NCBI GenBank assembly: GCA_046155895.1
Contig: JBJXFB010000087.1
Span: forward strand, 1 to 64,000
Direction: 5' to 3'
DNA from: DASYPQ01 sp046155895
GTDB taxonomy: Bacteria; Planctomycetota; UBA1135; GCA-002686595
Length of the DNA stretch: 64,000 nt
Position numbers and translations under genes: made by a program. Below, piece after piece: positions 1 to 7,688 of the stretch; the first letter of the stretch is position 1; every line of letters begins with the position of its first letter. Under the pieces are notes generated by a model, which worked only from the letters and a program-made list of their open reading frames with translations, had not been told where the DNA came from and ran no database searches.

Positions 1-33
1 GTACCGTATTCCGGTCGGTACCGTATTCCGGTC
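1..33. repeat. Edge copy of the GACCGGAATACGGTACC hairpin repeat (right arm only)
   Basis: The first 33 bases are two tandem copies of a 17-bp unit (GGTACCGTATTCCGGTC, the first copy missing its first G). They are identical to the right end of the long hairpin at 52897-52954. The repeat runs into the TGA stop of the downstream permease gene (32-34). The rest of this copy lies outside the window. This shows that the element is dispersed and that both copies sit directly at gene 3' ends. Confidence 0.85.
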
Positions 34-1201
34 ACTCGCGCCGCAGAGCGTGGGTCGGGCGCATGCGCGCCGCACGCAGAGCCGGCACGGCTCCGCCGAG
101 GAGTCCGAGGACCACGGCGAAGGTGACTGCCGTGACGAGGACCTCCGGCGTCACCCGAAACGCGAAGGCGACTTCCGTGAAAGTCTGGAAGTTCATCGTC
201 CCGGTGTCGGTTCCGTTGATCGGCAGCGTCATCAGGCAACCTGCCACCCCGCCCAGCAGGCCGAGGAGCAGCGCCTCGAACATGAACGCCGAGAAGATCG
301 CGTAGGGCCGGAAGCCCACCGAGAGCAGGATTCCGATCTCGTGCGTGCGCGCGGAGAGCGCCGCGAGCATCGTGTTCGTCGCGGTGAAGACCGCGCCCAC
401 ACCCATGATGATGGCCAGGAAGAAGCCCAGACCCTTGAGCACGGCCGACATCGCGAGGGTCTGCGAGGTGAGGTACTCGCGTTCCGTCATCACTTGCGAG
501 GGGACCTGCGGGTCGTCCTCCAGGCGCTCCGCGAGCGCCTTGACGTCCGTCCCGGCCTTCAGGCGCGCGATGATCCGGTTGTAGATGGGCCGCTCGAGCG
601 CCTCCGCCATCCGGTTCCGGTCGCCCCAGATCTCCGAGGAGAACGGTCCGTCTTGATCGAAGATGCCCACGACGCGGAAAGGAGTCGTGTTGAACTGGAT
701 CACGTCGCCCTCCTGGCAGTCGCGGATCCGGTCGACGAGCTTGCGGCCGACGATCACCTCGTCCGAACCGGGTTCGAAGCGGCGGCCGCTGAGGATCTGC
801 AATCCGTCGCCGTGGATCTCGAAGGTCATCGGCTGGACGCCGCGGATGGGCACGTTCGTCTCGCCGCCGTCGAGCTTGAAGCGCCGTACAGCCAGGTAGC
901 TCTCGCCCGAGACGAGCGGCTTGCCCTGGGCGTTCAGCTCGAACTCGGGGAGGCTCTTCATGAGGATCTCGGCGCGCTCCAGGGTGAAAATGCTCTCTCC
1001 CTCGGATTGCGCCCCGGGTCGCATGAACACGGCGACGTCTTCGCTGCCGCTCTCGCTGAAGAGCTTCTCGAACCCTTGCTGGAGCGCGAGGACGCCCGCG
1101 AGCACGGTGACCGTCGCGCCGATGCCGAGGACGGTGAGCACCGTCGAGCTCTTCCGGACGAAGAGGCTCCGGGTGTTGTAGGAAAAAGGGACGAGAGCCA
1201 T
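32..1201 (-). CDS. ABC transporter permease, FtsX/MacB type (second permease)
   Basis: This is a 389-residue inner-membrane permease. It begins with one transmembrane helix near residues 19-40, followed by a large extracytoplasmic MacB-like domain. Three more helices follow in the C-terminal third, the usual FtsX layout. The ATG at 1201 lies 2 bp after the stop of the preceding permease gene, so the two are probably translated together. It is the last gene of a four-gene minus-strand operon (adaptor 3099-4526, ATPase 2375-3088, permease 1204-2373, this gene). In MacAB/LolCDE-type systems such permeases couple cytoplasmic ATP hydrolysis to movements outside the membrane that drive export of peptides, lipids or lipoproteins. 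The substrate here cannot be told. Its stop codon overlaps the hairpin-type repeat at the window edge. Confidence 0.9.
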   Translation of the reverse strand: MALVPFSYNTRSLFVRKSSTVLTVLGIGATVTVLAGVLALQQGFEKLFSESGSEDVAVFMRPGAQSEGESIFTLERAEILMKSLPEFELNAQGKPLVSGESYLAVRRFKLDGGETNVPIRGVQPMTFEIHGDGLQILSGRRFEPGSDEVIVGRKLVDRIRDCQEGDVIQFNTTPFRVVGIFDQDGPFSSEIWGDRNRMAEALERPIYNRIIARLKAGTDVKALAERLEDDPQVPSQVMTEREYLTSQTLAMSAVLKGLGFFLAIIMGVGAVFTATNTMLAALSARTHEIGILLSVGFRPYAIFSAFMFEALLLGLLGGVAGCLMTLPINGTDTGTMNFQTFTEVAFAFRVTPEVLVTAVTFAVVLGLLGGAVPALRAARMRPTHALRRE

Positions 1202-1203
1202 GT

Positions 1204-2373
1204 TCAGACCGCGGCGCGCATGGCCTCGACCGCCTTGAGCCCGCGTGCGCGAAGAGCGGGCGCGATCCCGGCCAGCAATCCGAGCCCGAGCGTGAGCACG
1301 GTCGCTTGGATCATGGTGGAGCCGGTCACCATGTAGTTCGGGAAGAAGGTCGCCAGGAACCTCTCGATCGCCGGTTCGGTGATCTTGGCCAGCAGGATCC
1401 CGAGTGCGCCGCCCAGGCCGCACAGCACGAGCGACTGGAGGAGCATGAGGCCGAACAGGCCCATGTCCGTGAAACCGAGCGCCTTCAGGACGCCGACGTC
1501 GCGCGTCTGCTCGCGCGCCGACATCAGCATCGTGTTCAGCACGGCGAGCAGGATCGCGAGCATCACGCCGCCTCCGATCGAGGCGACGAAGAAGGGCACA
1601 TTGCCGATCATCGAGACGAACTGCTTCTGGAACTCCTGCTCGGTCGTCGTCTGGACCTTCTGGGGGCCGTGCTCGTACAGCGCGTCGATCGTGCTCATGA
1701 TCGCGGTCGCATCCGCGTCGGGCTCGGTCCGCAGCACGTAGATCCCCGCGCCGCGAGGGCCCATGGATTCCCCGGATTCGAGCGCCTCGTCGAGGAACTT
1801 GTTGTGGAAGAACAGGGTGTTCTGGTCGATCGTCGGCTTGCTCGAACGGTAGATCGCCGCGATCTTGAAGTCCCACGCCGAACCGTCCACGCGCGGGAAG
1901 ATCGTGCCGATGATCGGAAACGTGTCCCCCACCTTCTTGCCGTACTTCTCGGCGGTAGCCTGGCCGACGACGCAGGCCGTACGTTCCCTCCTGAAGGTCT
2001 CGTACGACCCGTCGATGATCTCGATCTCGGGGTAGACGTCGAGGAGCGCTTCGGGGTCCGTGGCGAACTGCGCAAAGAAGTTCTTGGGCTCCTGGTAGAA
2101 GCCGCCGAACCAATTCCATCGGCAGACGTTGGCGACCCCCTCGACCTCCCTGAGCTTCGGCTCGTAGGAATCGGGCAGGTAGACGAACAGGCTGACCGAG
2201 GACTGGACGACGAGACGGTTCGTCGAGGAAGCCTTCACGCCGGCTTCGAGCGCCACGACCAGGGAGCGCAGGGCGCAGAGCAGGAAGATCGCCACGGTCA
2301 TGGAGAGCACGGTCAGCACGAAGCGAACCTTGTGCTTCAGCAGATTCTTGCGGACGAGGCGCAGCGGGATCAT
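1204..2373 (-). CDS. ABC transporter permease, FtsX/MacB type (first permease)
   Basis: This is a 389-residue permease with the FtsX topology. It has an N-terminal membrane helix at about residues 17-38, a periplasmic domain of about 220 residues, and three C-terminal helices (around 265-290, 315-340 and 350-370). The ATG at 2373 lies 1 bp beyond the ATPase gene's stop, which indicates translational coupling. It is homologous in architecture to the following permease, and the two probably form a heterodimer served by the single ATPase of the operon. Family membership is clear from layout and length. The transported substrate is unknown. Type I efflux of a cell-envelope compound is the usual role of MacB-like pairs that come with a membrane fusion protein. 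Confidence 0.9.
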   Translation of the reverse strand: MIPLRLVRKNLLKHKVRFVLTVLSMTVAIFLLCALRSLVVALEAGVKASSTNRLVVQSSVSLFVYLPDSYEPKLREVEGVANVCRWNWFGGFYQEPKNFFAQFATDPEALLDVYPEIEIIDGSYETFRRERTACVVGQATAEKYGKKVGDTFPIIGTIFPRVDGSAWDFKIAAIYRSSKPTIDQNTLFFHNKFLDEALESGESMGPRGAGIYVLRTEPDADATAIMSTIDALYEHGPQKVQTTTEQEFQKQFVSMIGNVPFFVASIGGGVMLAILLAVLNTMLMSAREQTRDVGVLKALGFTDMGLFGLMLLQSLVLCGLGGALGILLAKITEPAIERFLATFFPNYMVTGSTMIQATVLTLGLGLLAGIAPALRARGLKAVEAMRAAV

Positions 2374-2374
2374 G

Positions 2375-3088
2375 TCACACCTGGGCCGTCGCGCGGGCCG
2401 GCTTGCGCTCGATCCTCCCGAGCTGCCCCTTGTCGAGGTGCACGATCGTCTGCGCCCGTTCCGCCGCGTGCGGGTCGTGCGTGACCATCAGGATGGTCTT
2501 CTTCATTTCCTCGTTGAGCTTGGCGAGCAGACCGAGGACCTGCTCGGCCGAAGTCCGGTCGAGGTCGCCCGTGGGCTCGTCAGCGAGGATCAGCTTGGGA
2601 TCGGTGACGAACGCGCGGGCGATCGCTGCGCGCTGCTCCTGCCCTCCCGAGAGCTGCGAGGGCCTGTGGTGCATGCGGTCCGCGAGCCCGACGAGCTGGA
2701 GCGCGTACTCCGCGTGCTGCCTGCGTTCACGGCGCGAGAGCCCGGTCAAGAGCAGAGGGAGCTCGACGTTCTCGAGGGCGGTGAGCACGGGGATCAGGTT
2801 GAACCCCTGGAAGACGAACCCGATCGTGCGCGCGCGCCACGCCGCCAGATCCGCCCCGCTCATCGCATTCAAGTCGTCTCCGGCGACGCTGATGTCGCCT
2901 GCATCGGGTCGATCGAGGCCGCCGATCATGTTGAGCAGGGTGGTCTTCCCCGAGCCCGAGGGACCCATCATGGCGAAGAACCCCCCCTCCTCCATCTCGA
3001 GATTGAGGCCGTCGAGCACCTTCAGGACCTCGCCACCTCGCGTGTAGGACTTGGTCAACTTCCCGATTCGAACGATCGCCGACGTCAT
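2375..3088 (-). CDS. ABC transporter ATP-binding protein (MacB/LolD family)
   Basis: This 237-residue nucleotide-binding subunit has an intact Walker A (GPSGSGKT, residues 42-49), the signature LSGGQE (146-151) and Walker B LILADEP (166-172) followed by the D-loop TGDLD. The switch His is in MVTHDPH. Both length and sequence fit the LolD/MacB ATPase class that partners FtsX-type permeases. It lies between the adaptor gene (10-bp gap) and the first permease (1-bp gap). It should energise the exporter from the cytoplasmic face. All catalytic motifs are present, so activity is expected. Confidence 0.95.
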   Translation of the reverse strand: MTSAIVRIGKLTKSYTRGGEVLKVLDGLNLEMEEGGFFAMMGPSGSGKTTLLNMIGGLDRPDAGDISVAGDDLNAMSGADLAAWRARTIGFVFQGFNLIPVLTALENVELPLLLTGLSRRERRQHAEYALQLVGLADRMHHRPSQLSGGQEQRAAIARAFVTDPKLILADEPTGDLDRTSAEQVLGLLAKLNEEMKKTILMVTHDPHAAERAQTIVHLDKGQLGRIERKPARATAQV

Positions 3089-3098
3089 CGGTCCTCCT

Positions 3099-4526
3099 TC
3101 AGCTCCCCTTGCCCACGCGCACGCGGTCGCCGTCTTCGAGGCTGTCCGGCGGGGACAGCACGATCGTCTCCCCTTCCGACAGCCCCGCCGAGACGACCCT
3201 CCGGCTCGCGCGTTCCGCGCCCAGAGAGATCTTGCGGAAGTTCACGCGGTCCCGTTCGAGGACGAACACTCCGCTCTCGCCGCCGACCCTGACGATCGCC
3301 CCGGCCGGGATCAGCACGACGGGCTCGGCGGCGGCGGCATCGGGCGAGACAGGCTCCTGCGCGCCCTCTCTCTCGAACACGACGCGCACGCCCATCTCGG
3401 GGCGCAGCCTCTCATCGCGCTCCAGGAAGGCGACGCGCACCTCGACGGTCGCCTTCGTGCGGTTGGCTGTCGGCCAGATGCGATCGACCCGAGCGGGGTA
3501 GGCCTTCTCGGGAAACGCGTCGAGGTAGACCTTGGCGCCGCGGCCGATCTCGACCGCCGCGAGGCTCGTCTCGGGGACTTCGGCCTGCACCTCGAGGGAG
3601 GCGAAGTCGACCATCGTCACGACCGAGCCGCGCGCGCTCGAGCCGCCCTGGACGTTCGGACTCACGACCTCGCCCACCTCGGCGTCCTTGAGCACGACGA
3701 TGCCGTCGAAGGGCGCGCGCACCTCGGTCTTCTCGAGCGTCGCCCGGGCCTGGTCGCGCGTCGCCTTCATGGCTTCGACGCGCGCGCGCGCTTCCTTCTC
3801 GGCGACGGCGGAGACGGCGATCTGCGACTCCGCCCAGAGGATGGCCTTGGCGGCGGACTCGAGCCGGGAACGTGCCGCCGAGACCTGCGCGGTCGCCGAC
3901 TCGAGCCGGCTCTTCGTCGCATCGCGGCGTTCGATCGAGCCGACGCCTTCCGCGAGGAGCTTCGCGGCGCGCAGGGACTCGATCTCGGCCAACGCGAGCT
4001 CGGCTTCGGTGCCGGTGAGATCCGCTTCGGCCGCCCCGCGCAGGGAACGGAGCCGGCCCAGGTCGTTCTCGACCACGGTCCGCTCCGCAGCGGATCGCTC
4101 GAGGCCCGCCTCGGCGAGCGCGAGATCGGCCTCCGCGCGCCGCAGGAACGCGGCGTACTCCTCCGAGTACAGCCGCGCGACGACGTCACCCCTCTTCACG
4201 ACCGAGCCTTCCTCGACGTTCATCTGCACGATGCGTCCGGGCGTGTCGGCGGAGAGCGCGGCGCGCGTCTTGGCGATGACGTACCCGTTCGCGGACGTGC
4301 CGCTCGCGGCAGCGGCCGTGGCGGCGCTCGTCTTCGAGACGCGCATCACCGAAACCTCGGGAAGGCGGAAGCGGTCGACGAGAGCGAGCACCGGCCGATG
4401 AAAGACCCACAGGAGGACGCCGAGGAGGACGAAGACCACGAGCGGTCCCATCCATCGCGGCCGGCGCCGCGAAGGCGCGGGGCGCGCGGTCTCTCCGCGG
4501 TCGATCTTGAGCGGCTGGAGGTCCAT
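3099..4526 (-). CDS. Periplasmic adaptor (membrane fusion protein) of ABC exporter
   Basis: This is a 475-residue HlyD/MacA-like adaptor. A basic N-terminus precedes one membrane helix (about residues 25-46). A biotinyl-lipoyl-like half domain around ADTPGRIVQMNVEEGSVVKRGD follows. A long Ala/Glu/Arg-rich coiled-coil hairpin comes next (about 105-260), then the second lipoyl half and beta-barrel domains. It is the first gene of the exporter operon and probably links the two permeases to an outer-membrane channel. No TolC-like gene is in the window. The start at 4526 places a charged cytoplasmic tail before the helix, as in MacA. Confidence 0.9.
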   Translation of the reverse strand: MDLQPLKIDRGETARPAPSRRRPRWMGPLVVFVLLGVLLWVFHRPVLALVDRFRLPEVSVMRVSKTSAATAAAASGTSANGYVIAKTRAALSADTPGRIVQMNVEEGSVVKRGDVVARLYSEEYAAFLRRAEADLALAEAGLERSAAERTVVENDLGRLRSLRGAAEADLTGTEAELALAEIESLRAAKLLAEGVGSIERRDATKSRLESATAQVSAARSRLESAAKAILWAESQIAVSAVAEKEARARVEAMKATRDQARATLEKTEVRAPFDGIVVLKDAEVGEVVSPNVQGGSSARGSVVTMVDFASLEVQAEVPETSLAAVEIGRGAKVYLDAFPEKAYPARVDRIWPTANRTKATVEVRVAFLERDERLRPEMGVRVVFEREGAQEPVSPDAAAAEPVVLIPAGAIVRVGGESGVFVLERDRVNFRKISLGAERASRRVVSAGLSEGETIVLSPPDSLEDGDRVRVGKGS

Positions 4527-4605
4527 CAGAGTCCCTTCGGACGCGCTCGGGCCGGCCGGTCGGGCCCAGTACGTTAATCACCAGGACGAAGCGCGAAAAG
4601 GGAAC

Positions 4606-5316
4606 TCACTCCCCGCCCGCGAAGAGCGGCAGGAGCGTCCCCGAGATCTTCTGGTAGAGCTGCGCGGTCGCGCGGCAGTCCCGCAGGCAGTACTCCCCGA
4701 TGTCATCGATGCGCCCGGAGCGGTAGACGCGGGAGACTTGGCTGCCGTCGATCGAGCCCGTGGGGCTCTCGATGTCGAAGCGGCGGCACCAGTACTCGAG
4801 GGAGTAGCGGTCGCGCGTCGCGCCCATGAACGAGAAGACCTCCATGAGGTCGCAGTGCTCGTCGATCCGGTAGCGGTTGCCGAGGAGGTTGCGCGAAGGC
4901 TTGACGCCGAGCTGCGCCGAGCGGATCGATAGCATCGGACCGTCGTAGCCCCGGCCGTGGAAGCTGACGAGGCGCGGCAGGCCGGTCTTCGGCGCGCGCG
5001 CGACGAGCTTCCAGAACTCGGCCAGGATCGCGGCCTCGTCGCCGCGGAAGATCTTGGCGTTCGGGACCTTGTTCCAGTCGCGGATGTCCTCGCTCTTGCC
5101 CTCGAGGAGGATGAGCCCGCGGTCTTCCCCGACGAGCCACATGCCGATCGCGATGATCTTGCCCAGGCCCGGGTAGAGCCCGGTGCGCTCGGGGATCGCC
5201 TCGCGCTTGCCCTCGTCGCCCTCGCGGGAGAGCAGGTACCCCCGGGTGATCTCGTCGACTTCCTCCCAGGGGAATCCGGCGACCTCGATGTCGAAGGCGA
5301 TGGTGGAAGCGGGCAT
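4606..5316 (-). CDS. Predicted 3'-5' exonuclease, PolB exonuclease-like (DEDDy)
   Basis: This is a 236-residue protein with the ribonuclease H-like exonuclease fold. Motif I is FDIEVAG with D9 and E11. Motif II is SFHGRGYDGP with D125. Motif III is YCLRDC with Y209 and D213, which puts it in the DEDDy group related to the proofreading domain of family B DNA polymerases. It stands alone with no polymerase domain. It would be a metal-dependent, cytoplasmic 3'-5' exonuclease; substrate and pathway are not evident. It is divergent from the lysozyme gene at 5479, with a 162-bp region between them. The ATG at 5316 fits the start of the first strand. Confidence 0.85.
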   Translation of the reverse strand: MPASTIAFDIEVAGFPWEEVDEITRGYLLSREGDEGKREAIPERTGLYPGLGKIIAIGMWLVGEDRGLILLEGKSEDIRDWNKVPNAKIFRGDEAAILAEFWKLVARAPKTGLPRLVSFHGRGYDGPMLSIRSAQLGVKPSRNLLGNRYRIDEHCDLMEVFSFMGATRDRYSLEYWCRRFDIESPTGSIDGSQVSRVYRSGRIDDIGEYCLRDCRATAQLYQKISGTLLPLFAGGE

Positions 5317-5478
5317 GGGGGCCGGATGCTACCCAACCGCGGCGCCTTCGGCCTCGTAATGAGTTCGTCCCACCCCTGGGCGGCACTTGGCTTCGCGGCC
5401 GAGATTCATTCTGCTGGGAGCTCCAACGAGCCGCGGGTCGATCCCAGAGGACGCCCGTTGGGGAGCCCGCCGCCGAAC

Positions 5479-5955
5479 ATGATCCTCCTCGCTCTGATCC
5501 TCGGAACACTGCCGGCCGCGCCGAACGCGGACTCGATCGACGATCCCGCCACGGCCAGCGCCACGGAACCGGAACGCCCCGCGCGCTGGACGCTGGACGA
5601 GATCTTCGCCGCGCTGCGCCAGGTCGAGACGGGCGGCAGCAAGAGCGGCGGCCGGCGCTCGGTCGGTGACGGAGGCAAGGCGATCGGACCGCTCCAGATC
5701 CATCGCGCCTATTGGCAGGACTCCGGAGTTCCCGGCCGCTTCGAGGACTGTCGCGAGTTGTCCTACGCGCGCAAGGTCGCCCTCGCCTACTGGCGCCGGT
5801 ACTGCCCGAAGGCGCTCGAGGCCCTCGACGCCGAGACGCTCGCCCGCGTGCACAACGGCGGCCCCAAGGGAGCTCGGAAGGAGAGCACGAAGGTCTTCTG
5901 GAGCAAGGTCGAGCGCGAGCTGGCGCGGCGGCGCGAGAAGTCCCGGTTCTGCTGA
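5479..5955 (+). CDS. Secreted i-type (destabilase-like) lysozyme
   Basis: This 158-residue protein has an N-terminal signal-like segment (MILLALILGTLPAAPNA). The body carries i-type lysozyme hallmarks: an acidic residue in QVETGG (E50), D64 in VGDGG, then GPLQIHRAYW, Cys-containing helices, and the family signature RVHNGGPKG near the C-terminus. E50 and D64 are the best candidates for the catalytic pair. It should hydrolyse peptidoglycan or an equivalent polymer outside the cytoplasm. I chose the ATG at 5479 because upstream codons read as low-complexity sequence with no domain and because it starts the hydrophobic leader. It is convergent with the next gene, 7 bp apart. Confidence 0.8.
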   Translation: MILLALILGTLPAAPNADSIDDPATASATEPERPARWTLDEIFAALRQVETGGSKSGGRRSVGDGGKAIGPLQIHRAYWQDSGVPGRFEDCRELSYARKVALAYWRRYCPKALEALDAETLARVHNGGPKGARKESTKVFWSKVERELARRREKSRFC

Positions 5956-5962
5956 CCGGGAG

Positions 5963-7642
5963 TCAGCTCCCCCAAGTGATCGCTACCGCCCCCGTCGCGT
6001 TGAACGTGCTGCCCGCGGGCGAGGGGCAGAACGTCGGGTTCCCGTCGCGGTAGTAGGTCTGGTAGTCGCGGTTCGCGCCTGCACCCAGCGGATCGCCGAG
6101 CGCGGCGGAACGCGCCGAGACCGACGGATCGCCCGCCTGGGGCGCGATGACGACTCCCCCGCTCGCGCTCCTGACGTACAGCCGCTTGAGCGTTCCCCCC
6201 GCGCAACGCAGGCCGTCGCCGAAGTTCACGGGCGAGATCGTCGCGTTGCCCTGGATCACGATGCTCAAGGACGTCGGCAGCTCTCCCGAGCTCGTGAGCA
6301 CGACCGTGTCATTGGACAGGCTGGCGTTGCCCGTCGCGGACAGGAGCGCTCCACCGGTCCCCGCCGAGTTGTCGCAGCCGCTCCACCACATGCCGACGTT
6401 CCCGCACGGGCAGGGCCCGGCGCTTCCGTCCCCGAAACAGAAGCTCATGAAGGGCGGCGGCCCGCTGACCGGGACGACCGCCGGGATGCTCACGTCGGTC
6501 GGCGTGCCCGGCTCGAAGAGCCCTACGCTCACGGAGCCGTTGACGGGCGGGAGGTCCGAATCGAAGCGGAAGTTGTAGGTCGTGCTCCATCGCACGGCGT
6601 TCGCGCTCGGGTTCGCCGCGAACGTGTCCGTCGAGAACACGACCTGCCCGCCGCCCACCGCGATGTTCCAGTCGGTGCCGTCGAAGTTCACGTTGCCCGG
6701 GCCATCGCCGGAGTGGTAGTCGACGTCGTGGAAACCGGTGTTCGACACGTTGCCGGCGGCGGGCACCGGGACCAGGAACGAACGGGCGTTCCGGTGGGAG
6801 CTCTGGTTGTGCAGCGCGTACTCGTAGTGCCACAGGCCTCCTCCGAGGTCCGTCGCGCGCGAAGCGAGGAGGAGCCGGCCGTCCGAGGGCACGTGGACGT
6901 CGCTGACCGTCACCCCGGGATCGGCGTCCTGCCAGGCGTAGATCGCCGGACGCTCCTCCTGGGTCGTTCCCATCAGGGCGAAGGTCCATGCGGTCCCCGA
7001 TCCCGCCACGCCGACCTCGCGGTACGACGAGTTGTTGTCGCCGTTGCCGGCCGCGGCGTCGTCCGCCGCGATGGCCTGGCTTTCCACGAAGTAGCGGGCC
7101 GCGCCCGTGCCGCCGGTCGGCTCCAGATCCGCGACGTGCACCTGGAGAAGACGGTTGAGTCCGGAGCGCGGCGGGTTCGCGGGCGGGTAGGGAAACGCCC
7201 CGGTCGCCGCGTTGATCTGCCAGCGCGGCCCCCAGCCGATCGTCCCGGCGCCGCCCGCCGAGCTCATCGAATCCGCGCAGCCGATCCCGAGCTCCGTTCC
7301 GTCCGTCGGCGTGCAGGTGCAGCGCGTGCCCTGGCTCAAGGCGAAGAATCCGTGGCGCAGCCAGCTCTGCCCGATCTCCTCCATGCGCAACGCTCCGGCG
7401 ACGGTTTTCAGCCGGTAGAGCGAGCTCCCGTAGACCGGATGGTTCGGCGTGCTCGCCGAGTAGATCACGGGCGTCGAGCCGACGTTGTAGGGCTCGTAGC
7501 CGACCGAGAGCGCTTCGATCCCGTTGCTCGAGGTGTAGTTGGCGATGCCCGAGCTGTGCCCCATGACGAGGTCCGGTCCCGGGGATCCGCACGGCGTCTG
7601 CGGGAGGAACGGGAGGCATGCGATCGCGATCGAGGTGAGCAT
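5963..7642 (-). CDS. Large secreted protein with Planctomycetota-type Cys-containing C-terminal domain
   Basis: This is a secreted protein of about 559 residues. A short hydrophobic leader (MLTSIAIACLPFLPQ) is followed by a beta-rich region with Ser/Gly/Asn-rich turns and no recognised catalytic motif. The last 160 residues form a discrete domain: CPCGN, a GC.NS segment, DGLRCAGG, then SVSARSAALG and a final aromatic strand (AVAITWGS). The same domain ends the FG-GAP protein at 37973-39925, so it is probably a common surface-anchoring or sorting module. That role is inferred. An in-frame ATG at 7687 would add 15 basic residues before the signal peptide and is less likely. No function is assigned. 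Confidence 0.7.
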   Translation of the reverse strand: MLTSIAIACLPFLPQTPCGSPGPDLVMGHSSGIANYTSSNGIEALSVGYEPYNVGSTPVIYSASTPNHPVYGSSLYRLKTVAGALRMEEIGQSWLRHGFFALSQGTRCTCTPTDGTELGIGCADSMSSAGGAGTIGWGPRWQINAATGAFPYPPANPPRSGLNRLLQVHVADLEPTGGTGAARYFVESQAIAADDAAAGNGDNNSSYREVGVAGSGTAWTFALMGTTQEERPAIYAWQDADPGVTVSDVHVPSDGRLLLASRATDLGGGLWHYEYALHNQSSHRNARSFLVPVPAAGNVSNTGFHDVDYHSGDGPGNVNFDGTDWNIAVGGGQVVFSTDTFAANPSANAVRWSTTYNFRFDSDLPPVNGSVSVGLFEPGTPTDVSIPAVVPVSGPPPFMSFCFGDGSAGPCPCGNVGMWWSGCDNSAGTGGALLSATGNASLSNDTVVLTSSGELPTSLSIVIQGNATISPVNFGDGLRCAGGTLKRLYVRSASGGVVIAPQAGDPSVSARSAALGDPLGAGANRDYQTYYRDGNPTFCPSPAGSTFNATGAVAITWGS

Positions 7643-7688
7643 GGGGATGCGGCGTTGCGGCCGTCGAGGGCCGGGGTCAGCCGGCATT

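Noticed and set aside
2300..3292. Plus-strand frames across the exporter operon
   Set aside because: They are complements of genes with intact ABC motifs and have no start context.
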